Assembly: GCF_001625215.2 (NCBI RefSeq)
Contig: NC_030389.2
Coordinates: forward strand, 2,516,930-2,580,929
From: Daucus carota subsp. sativus
Taxonomy: Eukaryota > Streptophyta > Magnoliopsida > Apiales > Apiaceae
DNA: 64,000 nt
Direction of reading: 5' to 3'
Numbering within the stretch: the stretch's first letter is position 1; the number at the start of each line of letters is the position of its first letter. The notes beneath the pieces were generated by a model. It saw nothing but the letters and a program-made list of their open reading frames with translations. It was not told where the DNA came from and ran no database searches. The translations under genes were made by a program, and so were the position numbers. Positions 1 to 11,264 of this stretch are shown here, piece by piece.

Positions 1-399
1 ACCTGTAGCATTTATTGAAATCGTCATAGCCTCAATGTTGAATATTGCAGATTGCACGAACTGTTGCAAATCTGGACATTCAAAAACCTCTTCATTAAAA
101 CAGCTGCAACTTTATTAAAAAATATACTACAGGATCTTTCTATTTGCCAGATGAAAGCAATTTATTCTGGGAAGTTGGCACCCAGTTAGATTCCAGAGTT
201 TTTCCTTGTGTCATGATTGCTTTTAATCGAGTATTCATATAGAACTATAAAACTTATAATTAAGTATTCGCATGAAACACAAGCTTGCTTTCTAAACTTC
301 TACCTCTCTCTCCACAACTTCTTCGAAGTGCTTCTGTTTTTTTACACAAACATGTCAAAAAAAACAGAATCACGCCTTTTATTAAACGATGCTCAGCTT
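1..399. other. No gene recognised
   Basis: AT-rich sequence with no convincing coding region, RNA gene or repeat. It lies just upstream of a decayed paralogue of the repeat-tail membrane protein and may be its degraded 5' part, but I could not align it by eye. Confidence 0.4.
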
Positions 400-690
400 C
401 TTCATTTCCAACATGCACTCAATCATCACGAGTCACTCCGAGAACCAGAGAAAAAGTTTGGTCTCGGTGGTAACAAATTGTTTATTTTTCCTATTTCATG
501 AAGCTTAATCTAATCACTCAATCTACGGAAAATTAATGAATAAGCTGATCCCCCAGGAGTTGCCAGCACATGTCAATGATGTGGAGAGTCCATAATTTGC
601 AGATGCAAATCGACCAGAAGTATCACTACAAATGGATGCTAAGAAACGCTTTGGTATTAAGAGTCAGTCAATTTGTAAACAATACTTTGG
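400..690 (+). pseudogene. Decayed copy of the repeat-tail membrane protein
   Basis: The sequence aligns by eye with two separated parts of the intact copy at 21767-23878. Around 420-520 it matches the stretch coding LTPTDSEKVWFL and the FYFMELNP motif. Around 548-690 it matches the repeat tail; an open stretch reads ADANRPEVSLQMDAK, close to the intact copy's NQPDVTLQMNAK. In-frame stops, frame changes and a deletion between the two parts rule out a working product. It sits upstream of the 120-aa gene on the other strand, as the 5142-5708 copy sits next to the second 120-aa gene. It is therefore part of a duplicated two-gene block. Confidence 0.6.
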
Positions 691-1085
691 CACGGACCAA
701 TTCAAAGCGTGTGTGAATTAAAAAAAATGGAATTCAACTCATGAATATGATTGTTTTTGTTGTGCTCTTCTGATTCATCTTCTTTGTTGAAATTGTTCTG
801 CATTACTATTCCAGTTTTAGAGAATTTTAGAATAGGTAGGAAGAATGGAGATTACAATACACATTACACATAGATCAATTATATAACATATACAATAAAG
901 GGGGAATAATAACAAAATTGTTTGAAATATGTCACATTCAAACATTTGTAAACAAATGATTTTCCTTCAAAGGAGACACTTGCTCAGAGTAAGCTTTTCT
1001 GACGAATTTCATAACCGGCAGATCACTAAAATGTCGTACATGTACATCACGAAGTCCGATCTCATTCCAGTCTGGTCTTGGATCT

Positions 1086-2110
1086 TCAATGAGCTGTGGA
1101 GCTCGCCAACCCGTAACACCAGGAAGGCACATTGTATGCGCTCTTTGCATCTTGAATTAGTTCTTGAGCCTGCGAACCTAGGAAACTAAAACCGACCAGA
1201 TTCCCAAGCCCCATTATGAACAAACCATAAACTGTGTCTTCTGGATTGTATTTACGGAGAAGATGGAAGGATTGTATGTCGACTACCAGTAGAAAAAAGA
1301 CTAGAGAGACCAACGCGATCCACCTGCCAATTATCCAGTTCTTGCTCCATTGAACGACCGGCCTAGACAAAGCATTAAAGTAAACACATAATGAGAGTTA
1401 GATTACAGGGTTACAAACCTTTGACTTGTATCCGGAAAAAGACATGTTACTGATCAAAAATTTGAACTTCAAAGAAACTAATCGTAGTAGTTAACATTAA
1501 AATGTAATCCCTCAGTCCTCTTTTACATTTCTTTTTTTGGAAAAAAATTTGTTCCGAAATACATGTCCTTCATTTTCTCAAAACAACCTTTCGAATGTAT
1601 TTCCAAAGAATCTAAACTACAATTTTCAAATGTCCACATACACACAACCGATTTAATTCAATGGGCAATTATCAGGGATATACAAAAAAACAAAAAACTC
1701 GACTAATACTTTTTTAAGATACATGAATTTTTTACATGGACGTATAAAAGGGGACCGAGAGACTAACAGGTAAGAGTAAGCTGTTTAGTACTCATATACA
1801 GGGGAAAGACTCGAGGCAGCATCAAAGACCCATTCAGCAGGTTAGTTGTACAAAAATTTCTTATTTTTTCTTCTGATAAGGAGTTTTTCACAGCACAAAG
1901 AATCCCTTAAGAAAGATTTTCAATACACAAAATGAACAATATATATATATACTATCAGAAAATATAAAACATGAAGGTACCCAAGTTATGCAAACAGAAA
2001 GACATGTAGTTGAAGAATGAGCACCTCTTGCCACTGAATCGTTCAGCTTCTCTAGGAGTTCTGTGTATCGCGGATCCCTTAGCCACATCAGATAGTCTTT
2101 TTGCGTTCAT
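1086..2110 (-). CDS. Unrecognised two-exon small membrane protein, copy 1
   Basis: Model: exon 1 2110-2025, intron 2024-1363 (GT...AG, phase 2), exon 2 1362-1086, giving about 120 residues. Exon 1 begins MNAKRLSDVAKG and ends AERFSGK; the split Arg codon is completed in exon 2, which continues PVVQWSKNWIIGRW. Two hydrophobic segments follow: IALVSLVFFLLVV (about residues 40-54) and YGLFIMGLGNLVGFSFLG (about 72-90). The C-terminus is short and polar. The second copy at 6862-7961 keeps the same splice sites, phase and stop, which is the main support. A TATATAAG lies at 2161-2154 on the minus strand, about 44 bases upstream of the ATG. I do not recognise the family. Membrane location is inferred from hydropathy. 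A missing upstream exon is possible. Confidence 0.5.
1507..1763. mobile_element. Stowaway-like MITE in the intron of the 120-aa gene
   Basis: Termini related to ATCCCTCAGTCC and its inverted counterpart near GGGACCGAGAGAC are flanked by TA, the Stowaway/Tc1-mariner type. The duplicate intron (7139-7884) lacks this insertion, so it arrived after the duplication or was lost from the other copy. Confidence 0.6.
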
Positions 2111-2153
2111 AGCAAAGTCTCTGGCAGTTGTTTCCAGCACAAAACTTGCTCCA

Positions 2154-2161
2154 CTTATATA
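2154..2161 (-). promoter_or_regulatory. Possible TATA box of the 120-aa gene copy 1
   Basis: TATATAAG on the minus strand about 44 bases before the proposed ATG. Spacing fits a short 5' leader. In AT-rich DNA such motifs also arise by chance. Confidence 0.3.
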
Positions 2162-2169
2162 GCATGTAG

Positions 2170-3235
2170 ACTCTGTATTTTCCGCTCACCTTCGTCCTGT
2201 ATTTCCCTTTTCAAAACAATATTAATATATATTTGATATTAAAACAAAAATATTAAATAATTTAATATAAAACAAATATTTATGGTTTTTTAAATCCCGA
2301 AATCTAGAAGTTGATTAGAAAAACTGAATCAAAACTAAAAAATTATGTGTCACAAATTTTACGGTTGGATGGGAATAAAAGGTAAAATTTAATAATATTT
2401 AACAAAAAAACATACATACAAAATGAATAATATATTGATGTCGTGTTACGCGACCACGGCCCTTTGACAGCTACTGCGCTACGTCCATGGTTTGACGTCT
2501 TGTGATTTGTTGAACCGTAACGCGGAGTATTATGAGAAAAGGTCATACCACGTTATACCATCTTCGACCCATGACATTATTTACTGCGAAAATTACATTA
2601 ATTTGGTGTGAAAACTACGTCATTTCAAAATTTCACTTCAATCCATTAATACTATATCATTAAAAAAAATCTTTTACAAATAATGGAATATTCTCCCTTT
2701 ATTAAATTATTTATATTAATATTTATCAATATTATTACTTAACATAAAATTTTAACAAGTTAACTAAACAAGGATTTCAAATAATTATAAATTCATCAAC
2801 CAATTCATCAGCGCAACTTAATTGTATGAATTCTCGCGCTCTTCCCATGCAGATCAAGACGTTGGGAAGTTCAAAATGAGCTTTCTTATCTTTGATTTAT
2901 TATATTTATGTTTGTAATCATTATATTGTGTATTTTATTTTTGAAAAATTTATTTAAAAAATAATTTTTTTATATAAGAATATAAATTTATTGAAATATT
3001 AGAATAAAACAAAATTGTGAATTAAAATATAAAAGAAGAAAATTTATAATGATTATGATTGAAAATAATAATTATAAGATAAAAAAGTGTAATGAGACAT
3101 AGAAGGAATAAAGTTGTTTTGTTTCATAAGTGTGTGAGTGTATAGTAGGAATTTTCAAAAACTCCAAATTTGGTGGTGTAACAGTTTGGTGTATTTTTTT
3201 TTTCATAAATCAGCTCAAGCATTTCATTTCATCCT
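2170..3235. other. AT-rich stretch without a recognised gene
   Basis: Only short chance reading frames are present. A less AT-rich patch at about 2440-2530 contains TTACGCG and CCGTAACGCG in roughly inverted orientation and may be a relic of a transposon end. Nothing else is supported. Confidence 0.4.
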
Positions 3236-3239
3236 CATT

Positions 3240-4020
3240 AGGGATGAGCAGAAATCGAATCGAAAATTGAAACTGAACCGCAATTCACAAAAATCGTAAG
3301 AAACTGCACCAAGTAAAACTATATCATATAGAAACGGGACGGAATAAAAACTACACCTATATTTTGGTTCAGGTTCTGGATTTTAAATAAAACCCCAATG
3401 AAAATTGAATCAAACCACATTAATATTTATATTATATATATGTATTATATATATCTAAATATATTATATATGAATAAAGTGTATTATAAAATATAGATAA
3501 TTTTAGGTGGAAGAAAAACATATTTCTACTTATTTTTTCAAGATTTTAATTTCTGATCAAAGAATATATATATGCTAAATTTTTATTGATTTTTTTTTTA
3601 AAATAATGTATAAAAATATAAAAAAAATTACACCTCAAATCACATATAGGTAGTCAAAGCGAATGTTTTTGGGAGAGAGGAAATATATAATTGAAGGTCT
3701 CGTGGGGATCGAGTGAGAAACATCTCATGATATTTTCGTACGTTAAAAATGTTTATTTAAAGTTTTTGTTTTTGATAAATCAGTTGAAGCATTTCATTAC
3801 ATCCCATTAGGGATGTGCATGCATAAACCGAATAGAAAACCGAAATCGAATCACAAACCGGAAAAATTATATGAAAGTATACCAAGTAAAAAATAGAAAG
3901 CGAACCAAATAATACTACACCAATACTTTGAATTTGGTTTTGGTTTCTAAAATTTAAAAATTAAATAAAAATCAAAACGAATCGCAACAATATTTATATT
4001 ATATTTATGTGAATTAGGGT
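3240..4020. repeat. Two dispersed MITE-like repeats rich in CCGAA motifs
   Basis: Two related stretches start with TTAGGGATG-type ends (about 3238 and 3809). Each is preceded by the similar sequence AAGCATTTCAT and continues with degenerate runs of AATCGAA / AACCGAA. Their right ends are not clear. The left ends resemble the AGGG(G/A)TG termini of the fold-back MITEs at 20351, 37867, 49127 and 53141, so these may be truncated relatives. Confidence 0.45.
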
Positions 4021-4098
4021 TAGGTTTACTAGTACGGCTAAAATGATTACTAAACAAAAACTTGTTTGGATGAATTTAAAATAGCTACTTATGACTTA

Positions 4099-4728
4099 GA
4101 GCAAGTCCAATGAAATGTTATCGGAAGTGCTATTTCTATAATATAGCACAACTTATAAAACTCAGCACTCCAATACAATGCTATATGAGATGTTAGAATA
4201 TAATCCCTCCGTCCCTTTTTAGTTGTCACATTTCTATTTTTGTTGGTCAAATTGACTAATTTTTGACCAAAGATTACAAGTCACTTTTTCATTCTTTTAA
4301 AAAACTGAAAATTACATCTTAAAGTAGATTAAAAGTTATTTCCGATGACATATTTTTTTAACTTTTTCAATTGATAGAATATTAATAAATTTCAGTCAAA
4401 CTTTGGTCAATTTGCCCGGCACAATACCAAAGGTGACAACTAAAAAGGGAGTAATAATGCTATACTTGGTTCTATATATAGAACCAAGTATACATCTACT
4501 TATAATTGCCACATGGGCAATGCAAGTGAGAATTAGGAAGGAAATGAATATAAAAATAATTTTGATTTAATTTTTTGTATTTATGTTCGTATTTTACATC
4601 TCTTTGGTTCTATTTTAAAACGAGGCATTGGAGCATGAAAGTTATTTTAGCATCAATATGTATTTTTGATTTCATATTATGACAATAGTTACATCTATTC
4701 TATTTTAGGTTTAGCATTGGACTTGCTC
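4099..4728. mobile_element. Tourist-like (PIF/Harbinger) MITE
   Basis: Terminal inverted repeats GAGCAAGTCCAATG and CATTGGACTTGCTC are flanked on both sides by TTA (4096-4098 and 4729-4731), the 3-bp target duplication typical of PIF/Harbinger elements. No coding capacity. A Stowaway-like MITE is nested inside at 4203-4451. Confidence 0.75.
4203..4451. mobile_element. Stowaway-like MITE nested in the Tourist-like MITE
   Basis: Starts ATCCCTCCGTCCCTTTTTAG and ends with the inverted CTAAAAAGGGAG, flanked by TA. Its position inside the Tourist-like element dates it as the younger insertion. Confidence 0.7.
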
Positions 4729-4744
4729 TTAGCGTCACAAGCAT

Positions 4745-4925
4745 GTAGGGCTATAATTCGAGTCGGTAAGTCGAGTTTCGAGCCAAGCTTAATTCGAGTC
4801 AAGTTTAATCGAGCCGAGCATAGCCGAGCCGGCTCGTTTGGTTAATCGAGTTTAAACCTCTACCTGAACTGGATTCATAAAATTTCACGGGTCGAGTCGA
4901 GCCGAGTCGGCTCGTTTATATGTTA
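4745..4925. repeat. Degenerate CGAGCC / CGAGTC repeat tract
   Basis: A compact run of CGAGTCGAGCCGAGTCGG-type motifs, unlike the surrounding AT-rich DNA. It resembles the interior of the MITEs at 20351-20838 and 53141-53604, but no matching termini are visible. Confidence 0.45.
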
Positions 4926-5141
4926 TTAAAAAAACAAATATTTTGCAATTTAGATCGAAAATAAGAACCTGGGGCCCGGCGAAACAGGCTCATGCCTTCC
5001 GTCAGCTTTTCGATGAAACTACCTTTATTCAAAAAAGAAAGAAGAGAAATGAGAACTCTCTCCTCCACAACTCCCTCACCATAGATGTATTCGTCCAGCT
5101 AATTTATAAGTTGCTAATTTATAAGTTAATTTTGAAACCCG

Positions 5142-5708
5142 ATGGAACCAGCTCTTCGTCCTTGGAACCGATGCTGTATACTCCGTACCAATGATCACTT
5201 CATCGATATCATCGATTCGATCAGATTGATTGCGATAATGATCATTATTAACTTGATGAGGAACCAGATCGAGGTATTTCTTTCTAGTGTTTTTTGTGGA
5301 TTTTTTTGTGTGATTTTGTATCTTTTTTACTACTAACGGTCGTCTTTGACTTTTTTAGTCATGGGTCAAAAGATAACTAAAGAAAGATAAATTTATTCAA
5401 ACCGTAAAATTTGAATTTTTTTGTGTGATGATAATAATTTGGTAATTTTATTGATAGTATGATTTTTGTACTCCTTCCGTCCCACTAATTTTATTACGAG
5501 GGACTGATTCCGTTGAATGTTTGTATTTCAGCGAGCCATCGGAGGTTTAGCTGGCTTTCTTCTAGGGGATGCACGGAGTTGGGAAGCTAGCTTTACGGTA
5601 GGCGTTGCAATATTTGGCATTAGCTGTTACTGCCTGAAGGCCTGCGTGGAAACTGTGAGAGCTCAACTTCTTCGAGGTATCAGATCCACTGACAAGGAAG
5701 GATTATAG
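5142..5708 (+). CDS. Short two-exon paralogue of the repeat-tail membrane protein
   Basis: Model: exon 1 5142-5273 (44 codons, donor GTATTT), intron 5274-5531 (acceptor TTTCAG), exon 2 5532-5708, both in phase 0, giving about 102 aa. Exon 1 contains a hydrophobic run, LIAIMIIINLM. Exon 2 reads SWEASFTVGVAIFGISCYCLK, then ERxRAQL-like basic sequence. This matches ISFATFAISCYCLK and RKRAQL of the copy at 21767-23878. The stop comes shortly after the second hydrophobic segment, so the later membrane segments and repeat tail are missing. It may be a truncated copy, a separate small protein or a pseudogene. No function can be assigned. Confidence 0.4.
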
Positions 5709-6600
5709 AATTTGGTCTGGTGCTGAAATCTTGTTCATTCTTCTGATATTAGTATCCACGAACTAGTGCTAGCTAGACCCGACAATTATGTTAGGATTAT
5801 AGAACACGATATGAATTGAATTCTTGATGTTTTATATCACGTTCGTAAATGTTATTTTGTAGTATTATAAATGTGATTCAAAATTATACCCTCATTTTGG
5901 TATATATATGTTTTAAAATAATTTTAATTTCAAATTTATTTAATGGAAAATGCTAGAGACCCAAAAAATTATGCTAAAATTCTTTCCCAAATGATATGTC
6001 GAAGTGTGATTGGTTCTTTTCACTCTCATGAGACTTCTCAGAGATTTATCAATCATCCAATCATAGTATTCCACGTGTTTGCCACATGGCCCACATCATT
6101 CGATAAAGATTTTTTTGGATTTGGGATACGTAGTATTGCCCTTGTTTAAGGGCTCTTTATCCTGTAAGATTCGTGCGTACATGGCCGGGTCTAATGCTAG
6201 ACGTGCTTAAAGGAGTTAAGAATTTAGTGCAAGAGAATCTGCAGTTGTAGATTATAGATTTCATATGGAAACTTATGGAGCCTAACTTTATCTATGCAAT
6301 TGGCTGACTTTACAAGGTAGTACTCCTCTGTTTCGTAAACTGAAGTTTGTGTTTCCGTCTTCTTTAATTAGATGTTGCATATCAATTCTTCTGGTATGCA
6401 ATTACATAGTGGATTGCTGTGCTGAATCACAGCCTGAACTGTTGAAAATTGAGTGAAGTTTGTATGCCTACTACTGTACTTTCGTAAACTAAAGATGTTT
6501 GAGGCTCGAGTAACTAACTGTTATGGCCAAATTTGGCTAGGCTGTTAGGCCGGATATGTATCTAGCTGGACTTAAGCAAGTGTTGATAGGTGTTAATAGA
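5709..6600. other. No gene recognised
   Basis: AT-rich intergenic sequence. A 68-codon open frame at 5943-6149 has no recognisable features. The segment separates the short paralogue from the duplicated block that starts near 6610. Confidence 0.4.
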
Positions 6601-6861
6601 TGTTCCGATAATCTTGAGAATAGGTAGGAAAAATGGAGATTACAATACATAGAGATCAATTATATAACATATACAATATAAGGGGGAATAGTAACAAAAT
6701 TGTTTGAAAGATGTTACATTCAAACATTTGCAAACAAATGATTTTCCTTCAAACTAGCCACTTGCTCGGATTAAGCTTTTCTGACGAATTTCATGACTGG
6801 CTGATCAGTAAAATGTCGTACATCACGAAGTCCGATCTTACTCCAGTCTGGTCTTGGATCT

Positions 6862-7961
6862 TCAATGAGCTCTGGAGCTCGCCAACCCGTAACACCAGGA
6901 AGGCACATCATATGTGTTCTTTGCATCTTGAACTAGTTCTTGAGCCTGCGTACCTAGGAAACTAAAACCGACCAAATTCCCAAGCCCCATTATAAACAAA
7001 CCATAAACCGTGTCTTCTGGATTGTATTTACGGAGAAGATGGAAGGATTGTATGTCGACTACCAGTAGAAAAAAGACTAGAGAGACCAACGCGATCCACC
7101 TGCCAATTATCCAGTTCTTGCTCCATTGAGCGACCGGCCTACACAAAGTAATAGTAGTAATTAGTAAACAAATAAGGGAGATAGATTACTGGTGTACAAA
7201 CCTCTGACTTAGCATCTGAAAAGGACATGTAACAAGTAAAATTGTGAACTTCAAAGAAACTAAATGGTTAAGTCTTGGTCATTACTCATTAGAATCTACT
7301 TGCAAGTTGCTAAGAATATAAGTAATATACAGGGGAGAAGATTCGAGGCATCAGCATCAGAGACCCATTCAGCAACTAAATTTTTTGGAAATTTCTTGTT
7401 GTTTTCTGATAGGCAACTTCTTGGGAAATTTATACAGCAAAGAGAGATTTTCAGTACACATAATGAAACAATATATGATCAGAAGAACCGGGTGATGTAC
7501 AATTTCTAATTATTTACTCCGTCTATCCCAAAATCATAGTCGTTTTGACTTATTTTTATTTATAAAGAAAATCTGAAATAATATGTGCACGTATGTTTTT
7601 TTTACAACTCAATTCCGTGAAAAAAAAAAATCAAACGACTACTGTATTGTTCTGAACAGTGAGAGTATTTCACGAAACCTATCTTGGTAAACAAGATCAA
7701 ACGCCACAATAGTTTTCTGAAACATTTCGTGTTTTGTAAAACAGAAAAGCACATCTTTCGATCAAGATCATATACAAATCTAAAAACACGTTGATGATAT
7801 AGTTCAGACAAAAGATATCAAGACACACATGTTATGCATAGAGAAGTTTATGCAGTTCCAAATATGAAGAAGAATATTGAGCACCTCTTGCCACTGAATC
7901 GTTCAGCTCCTTTCAGAGTCTTGTGTCTGCTAGACTCATTAGATTTTGCTTTCCCATTCAT
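6862..7961 (-). CDS. Unrecognised two-exon small membrane protein, copy 2
   Basis: Model: exon 1 7961-7885, intron 7884-7139 (GT...AG, phase 2), exon 2 7138-6862, giving about 117 aa. Exon 1 reads MNGKAKSNESSRHKTLKG and AERFSGK. Exon 2 reads RPVAQWSKNWIIGRW, then two hydrophobic segments (IALVSLVFFLLVV and YGLFIMGLGNLVGFSFLG), and ends in SWCYGLASSRAH. Exon 2 is the same length as in copy 1, and the two proteins are nearly identical there. Exon 1 has diverged much more. Preservation of the frame in exon 2 of both copies suggests selection, but recent duplication would look the same. Family unknown. Confidence 0.5.
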
Positions 7962-8396
7962 AGCAAAATCCTCTGGCACTTGTTTGACAATCTTGGTAGT
8001 TTTATCTTTGTGGTTGTCCAAGTGAGCGGCTCATAAGTTATACTAAAACCTTTTAGTTAATGCATTTTCCACTCACTTTCCCACTACTCAAGTGCGAGTG
8101 TGCGACGCACCTTCACATTCGCTTTCATATTTGGCTAGTTCTATGTTAAAGCAGTAGAATATTAAATGCTGACTTCAACGTGCATCCCGCGTTTTCAGTT
8201 TAAGTTTTTTTTATATGTTTGTTTTAATTAATAATTGAATTCGAGTAGAGTATTATAATATTTTATAAAATAATATTTTCTTCATCTCATTTTTGACATT
8301 TTTCTTTACAAATTTTACATACACTAAACAAATTGAAAATGATATCCTTGTAGCTGTTATTTTATCTCAAAATACAACTCATCTACGATTATGTAG

Positions 8397-8676
8397 GTGA
8401 TAAATCTTTCGTCTGGAAATTCATGGAAGGATTCTGTAGTAATACGATCCGCTAAGCCTTATTTAGCCACCACAGGAGCAACGGTTCATAGCCATTATGA
8501 AAAATTCCTTTACGAAAGAGATACATTAGTTACATTTATATATGAAGTTCCTCCACCGAACTGTAGTACGGAATCATCCCAAAGATCTCGGTCAGAGCAG
8601 GCATATATCAAACCTGAATATCCCGAAGCCACGAGTAGAACACCGGTCAAGGGGAATAGAAGCATGTGGTCACCTT
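8397..8676. other. Chimeric nuclear plastid DNA insert (rpoC2 joined to inverted rbcL)
   Basis: On the plus strand about 8399-8540 reads [20 protein letters not shown] and then TLVTFIYE, which I recognise as plastid rpoC2 (RNA polymerase beta'' subunit). From about 8541 the minus strand reads GVLLVAS then, after a frame change, MPALTEIFG and [10 protein letters not shown]. This is the plastid rbcL C-terminal region (normally GVLPVASGG...[19 protein letters not shown]). The two genes are not adjacent in this orientation in a typical plastome. The fragments were therefore joined during or after transfer. Substitutions and frame changes show it is non-functional nuclear DNA. Confidence 0.8.
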
Positions 8677-8689
8677 AAACAAACGTAAT

Positions 8690-9175
8690 GCACATTTATT
8701 TGACCATAATAAATAAATTATATATTATTTGACCATAATAAATAAATTATATATTAACAACCACTTTTTATCTAGATGGTGGGTTTTTATTGGTTCTCAT
8801 TCCATTAATAATAATGGCCGCAAAAATCTACACCAATAAAAATCTCTGTAGTTGTTAGTGTACGCACACTAGAAACACCCCTTTTTTATAATCAAATGCA
8901 TTTTCCTAACCAAAGGACAAGAAACTTTTGGTGTTAGTGTACATCAAATTTTAAACCAAAACATGGAACGTTGAATACCTTCTCGTGTACGCAGAAGTCC
9001 AAACGCGTCTACTGCTGGCATGTGTTTAAACTTTAAAGAGTTTCATATGAGAAGTTGTACCACATAGATTGGGGGAGGCATAGATGAGTAAGATAACTTT
9101 ACAGGTATTAGACTTGTTGAGAGGTGACTAAAACAAATCTCTACAGGCTAGGCGCAAAACGGGCAATATCATGCT
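8690..9175. other. No gene; short direct repeat
   Basis: A repeat of about 29 bp (core TATTTGACCATAATAAATAA) occurs twice in tandem at about 8697-8755. The rest, including GTTAGTGTAC motifs near 8856 and 8934, looks like a decayed MITE. No coding potential. Confidence 0.4.
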
Positions 9176-9179
9176 ATCT

Positions 9180-9650
9180 TATCCTTCTACCAGAAGGGAA
9201 ACTGCAATTGGATGCCGAGAATTACTCTGCTGAATATGTCAGCGTTGTTATCAATTTAGAATATCTGGTTTCCAGCGGTTTCTATTTATGGTGCTGAATG
9301 ATTCGAGAGGGAAGCAAATTCCTATCAGGAGTTAATATTTTGTGTAAATAATATTCGATATACTTGAACCGGAAGGGTATCCACTTTTTACAAATGGGAA
9401 AGTTTGTGTTTTCTTAAAGTTAGGTGTTGATTTCCATCTTCTGTAATGAATGTATCTCATGTATGAGTATAGCGACGAATGTTCTGTGCCAGACTTTAGC
9501 TTTACTACTGTATTTTTTTTTGCAATTGATCATCTCACGAATTTCAGACTACTGTGTCAGGGATGCTATGAAAAGTTCATTAATTATTAGACAACATGTT
9601 GAGCCTAAACAAGTAATCATAGTACAAGGAACAAGAGATTAGAACAACAA
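9180..9650 (+). pseudogene. Tail-only copy of the repeat-tail membrane protein
   Basis: About 9200-9290 reads DAENYSAEYVSV...NLEYLV, matching the C-terminus DAENHSAACVCV...NIEYLV of the intact copy. The following 3' flank (to about 9640) matches the 3' flanks of the copies near 10700 and 23880, including GCTATGAAAAGTTC-type sequence shared with 11030. No 5' part of the gene is present here, so this is a truncated duplicate. Confidence 0.6.
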
Positions 9651-9799
9651 GGCTAGATATCCTCATGAAAATAGTAGCAATAAGAGATTGCAGCAATGAA
9701 CATTGAATGGCCAAATACGTCTTTTTAGGTTCATATATAATCACTTATTTTCTATACTTGTTGTATGAAATTAGAATTGATTGGCTCTCTGCTTTCTTC

Positions 9800-11260
9800 A
9801 GAAATTCAACTATTCAAGTGTCTTGTTCTTTCTAGATTGTTATGCAAACCTAGGTAACTGATATGCAAACCTGTGATACTTTCTTCTTGATCAGTAGAGA
9901 AAGATATGTTATTTGAAGTTCCTCTTTCAGAAATCATGTAGAAACTTTCTGTTATTTCTAGATTGCTTATACTTGTTTTGAATTTCATTGCTTAATCACT
10001 TTTTTCAGTATAAGAGAAAGAGGTGGAGTATCCGAATGTTATATATAAACTAGCAATGTGGGCTTAGGCTAAGCTTTTGATAGGGGATGCAGATATATTA
10101 AAAGTTTGCTGGATAGCAAGCTTTGCGACGTTTGCAATTTTATGCTGGAAAGAAAGAGAGATGAAGGTACTCCAACATCACAACATGTCACTCCGAGGAA
10201 AAATTAAAGAGTTTGGTTTTCCGCCCTAACATGTGTTTTAGAGGTCTCAGGTCCTCTGTCTTATTTTGGACTAGCTTTTGCCTGTTACACGGAGCTTGAT
10301 CCAAATAATCATCCCACAAAAAAAAAATTGGAAAACGAGAGATGAACCTGATGTAGATGCAAATCCCGCAGAAGGGGAACGGAGGGATGTAATTTTGAAT
10401 AATCGGTCTATAAATGCAATTGCAGCAAAAGCGATACTCATACATCTGGATTATGAATATGTTGCAGCTGCCAATGCACAAAAAGTGGCAGTACACAGGG
10501 ATGATGTAGGGAGTCAATTGTTGTTGCATATCCAGCAGGAGTGGCATTACTGATCGATGATGTGGAAAATTAATCATATGCAGATGGGAATCGACTAGAA
10601 GTGGCACTACAAATGGACGCTGAGAATCACTGTTGCAGACGAGGTAATACAGATTGATGATGCGGAAAATATACTACAAATGGATGCTGAGAATCTCTTT
10701 GCTGCATAAGTGAGCGTTGGTACAAATTCAGAATATCTGGTTCCAGCAGTCTCATTAATGCACATGCTATATGACCCGAGTTCTGGCTATTCAGAGTAAA
10801 TATTTTTGCACCACAACAATTAGAAGAAGGGTATTTGTTTATATGATTTTTTTGAAATTCTGTCTGAATATACATCTATTTTCTACCCTGTTTGATACAA
10901 GTTGAGGATCCTACACCGCTACACGGCTCAAAGTTGGTAGATTTTGAATGCTCTCGCTACTGTAATTTTTGTGCGAGTATCTTACAAAATTCAGACTCCT
11001 CTCTCTGTCAAGGAGGCGATGAAAAGTTCTCAAATTACTAGATTATACGTTGAGCCTAAACATTGCAAAATTTGAAGTTCAGGTACTACTGTTGTAAGGT
11101 CTTGGTGTAAAAAGTCCTCAACTCAGCTAGTTGGTGTATTAATGCAATGCAATCTTTAAAATTTCTAATACCTCATTGCAGTAATCACTGAAGATGGGAG
11201 GGAACTGCAGTATGCTGCAGCCATCATATTCTGATCTGAATCGGGATATAACTAATTTAT
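9800..11260 (+). pseudogene. Decayed near-full-length copy of the repeat-tail membrane protein
   Basis: The sequence is collinear with the intact copy at about 22640-24570. The intron-like part (9810-10020) includes the acceptor TTTTTTCAG. It is followed by VEYPNVIYKLA (intact: VEYLNVVYKLA), where the ATG has become GTG and a stop follows. Later matches are an ISFATFAI-like stretch near 10095, ELDPNNHP near 10290 (intact: ELNPINHS) and repeat-tail units such as VAVHRDDVGSQL. The end matches DAEN...EYLVPAVS. The 3' flank is also alignable to about 11260. Multiple stops and frame changes make it a pseudogene. Confidence 0.7.
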
Positions 11261-11264
11261 TCTG

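Noticed and set aside
5532..5708. Possible relation of the membrane-protein family to NPF/POT transporters (GDARSWEASFTVGVAIF resembles a GDxxSWxxxFxxGV segment)
   Set aside because: Only one short, hydrophobic segment is similar and none of the NPF signature motifs occurs in any copy; hydrophobic segments often match by chance.
9424..9642. 72-codon open frame
   Set aside because: It lies in the duplicated 3' flank of the tail-only pseudogene and is not conserved as a frame in the other copies.
10188..10607. 139-codon open frame on the minus strand
   Set aside because: It is antisense to the decayed repeat-tail gene, whose alignment with the intact copy explains the sequence.
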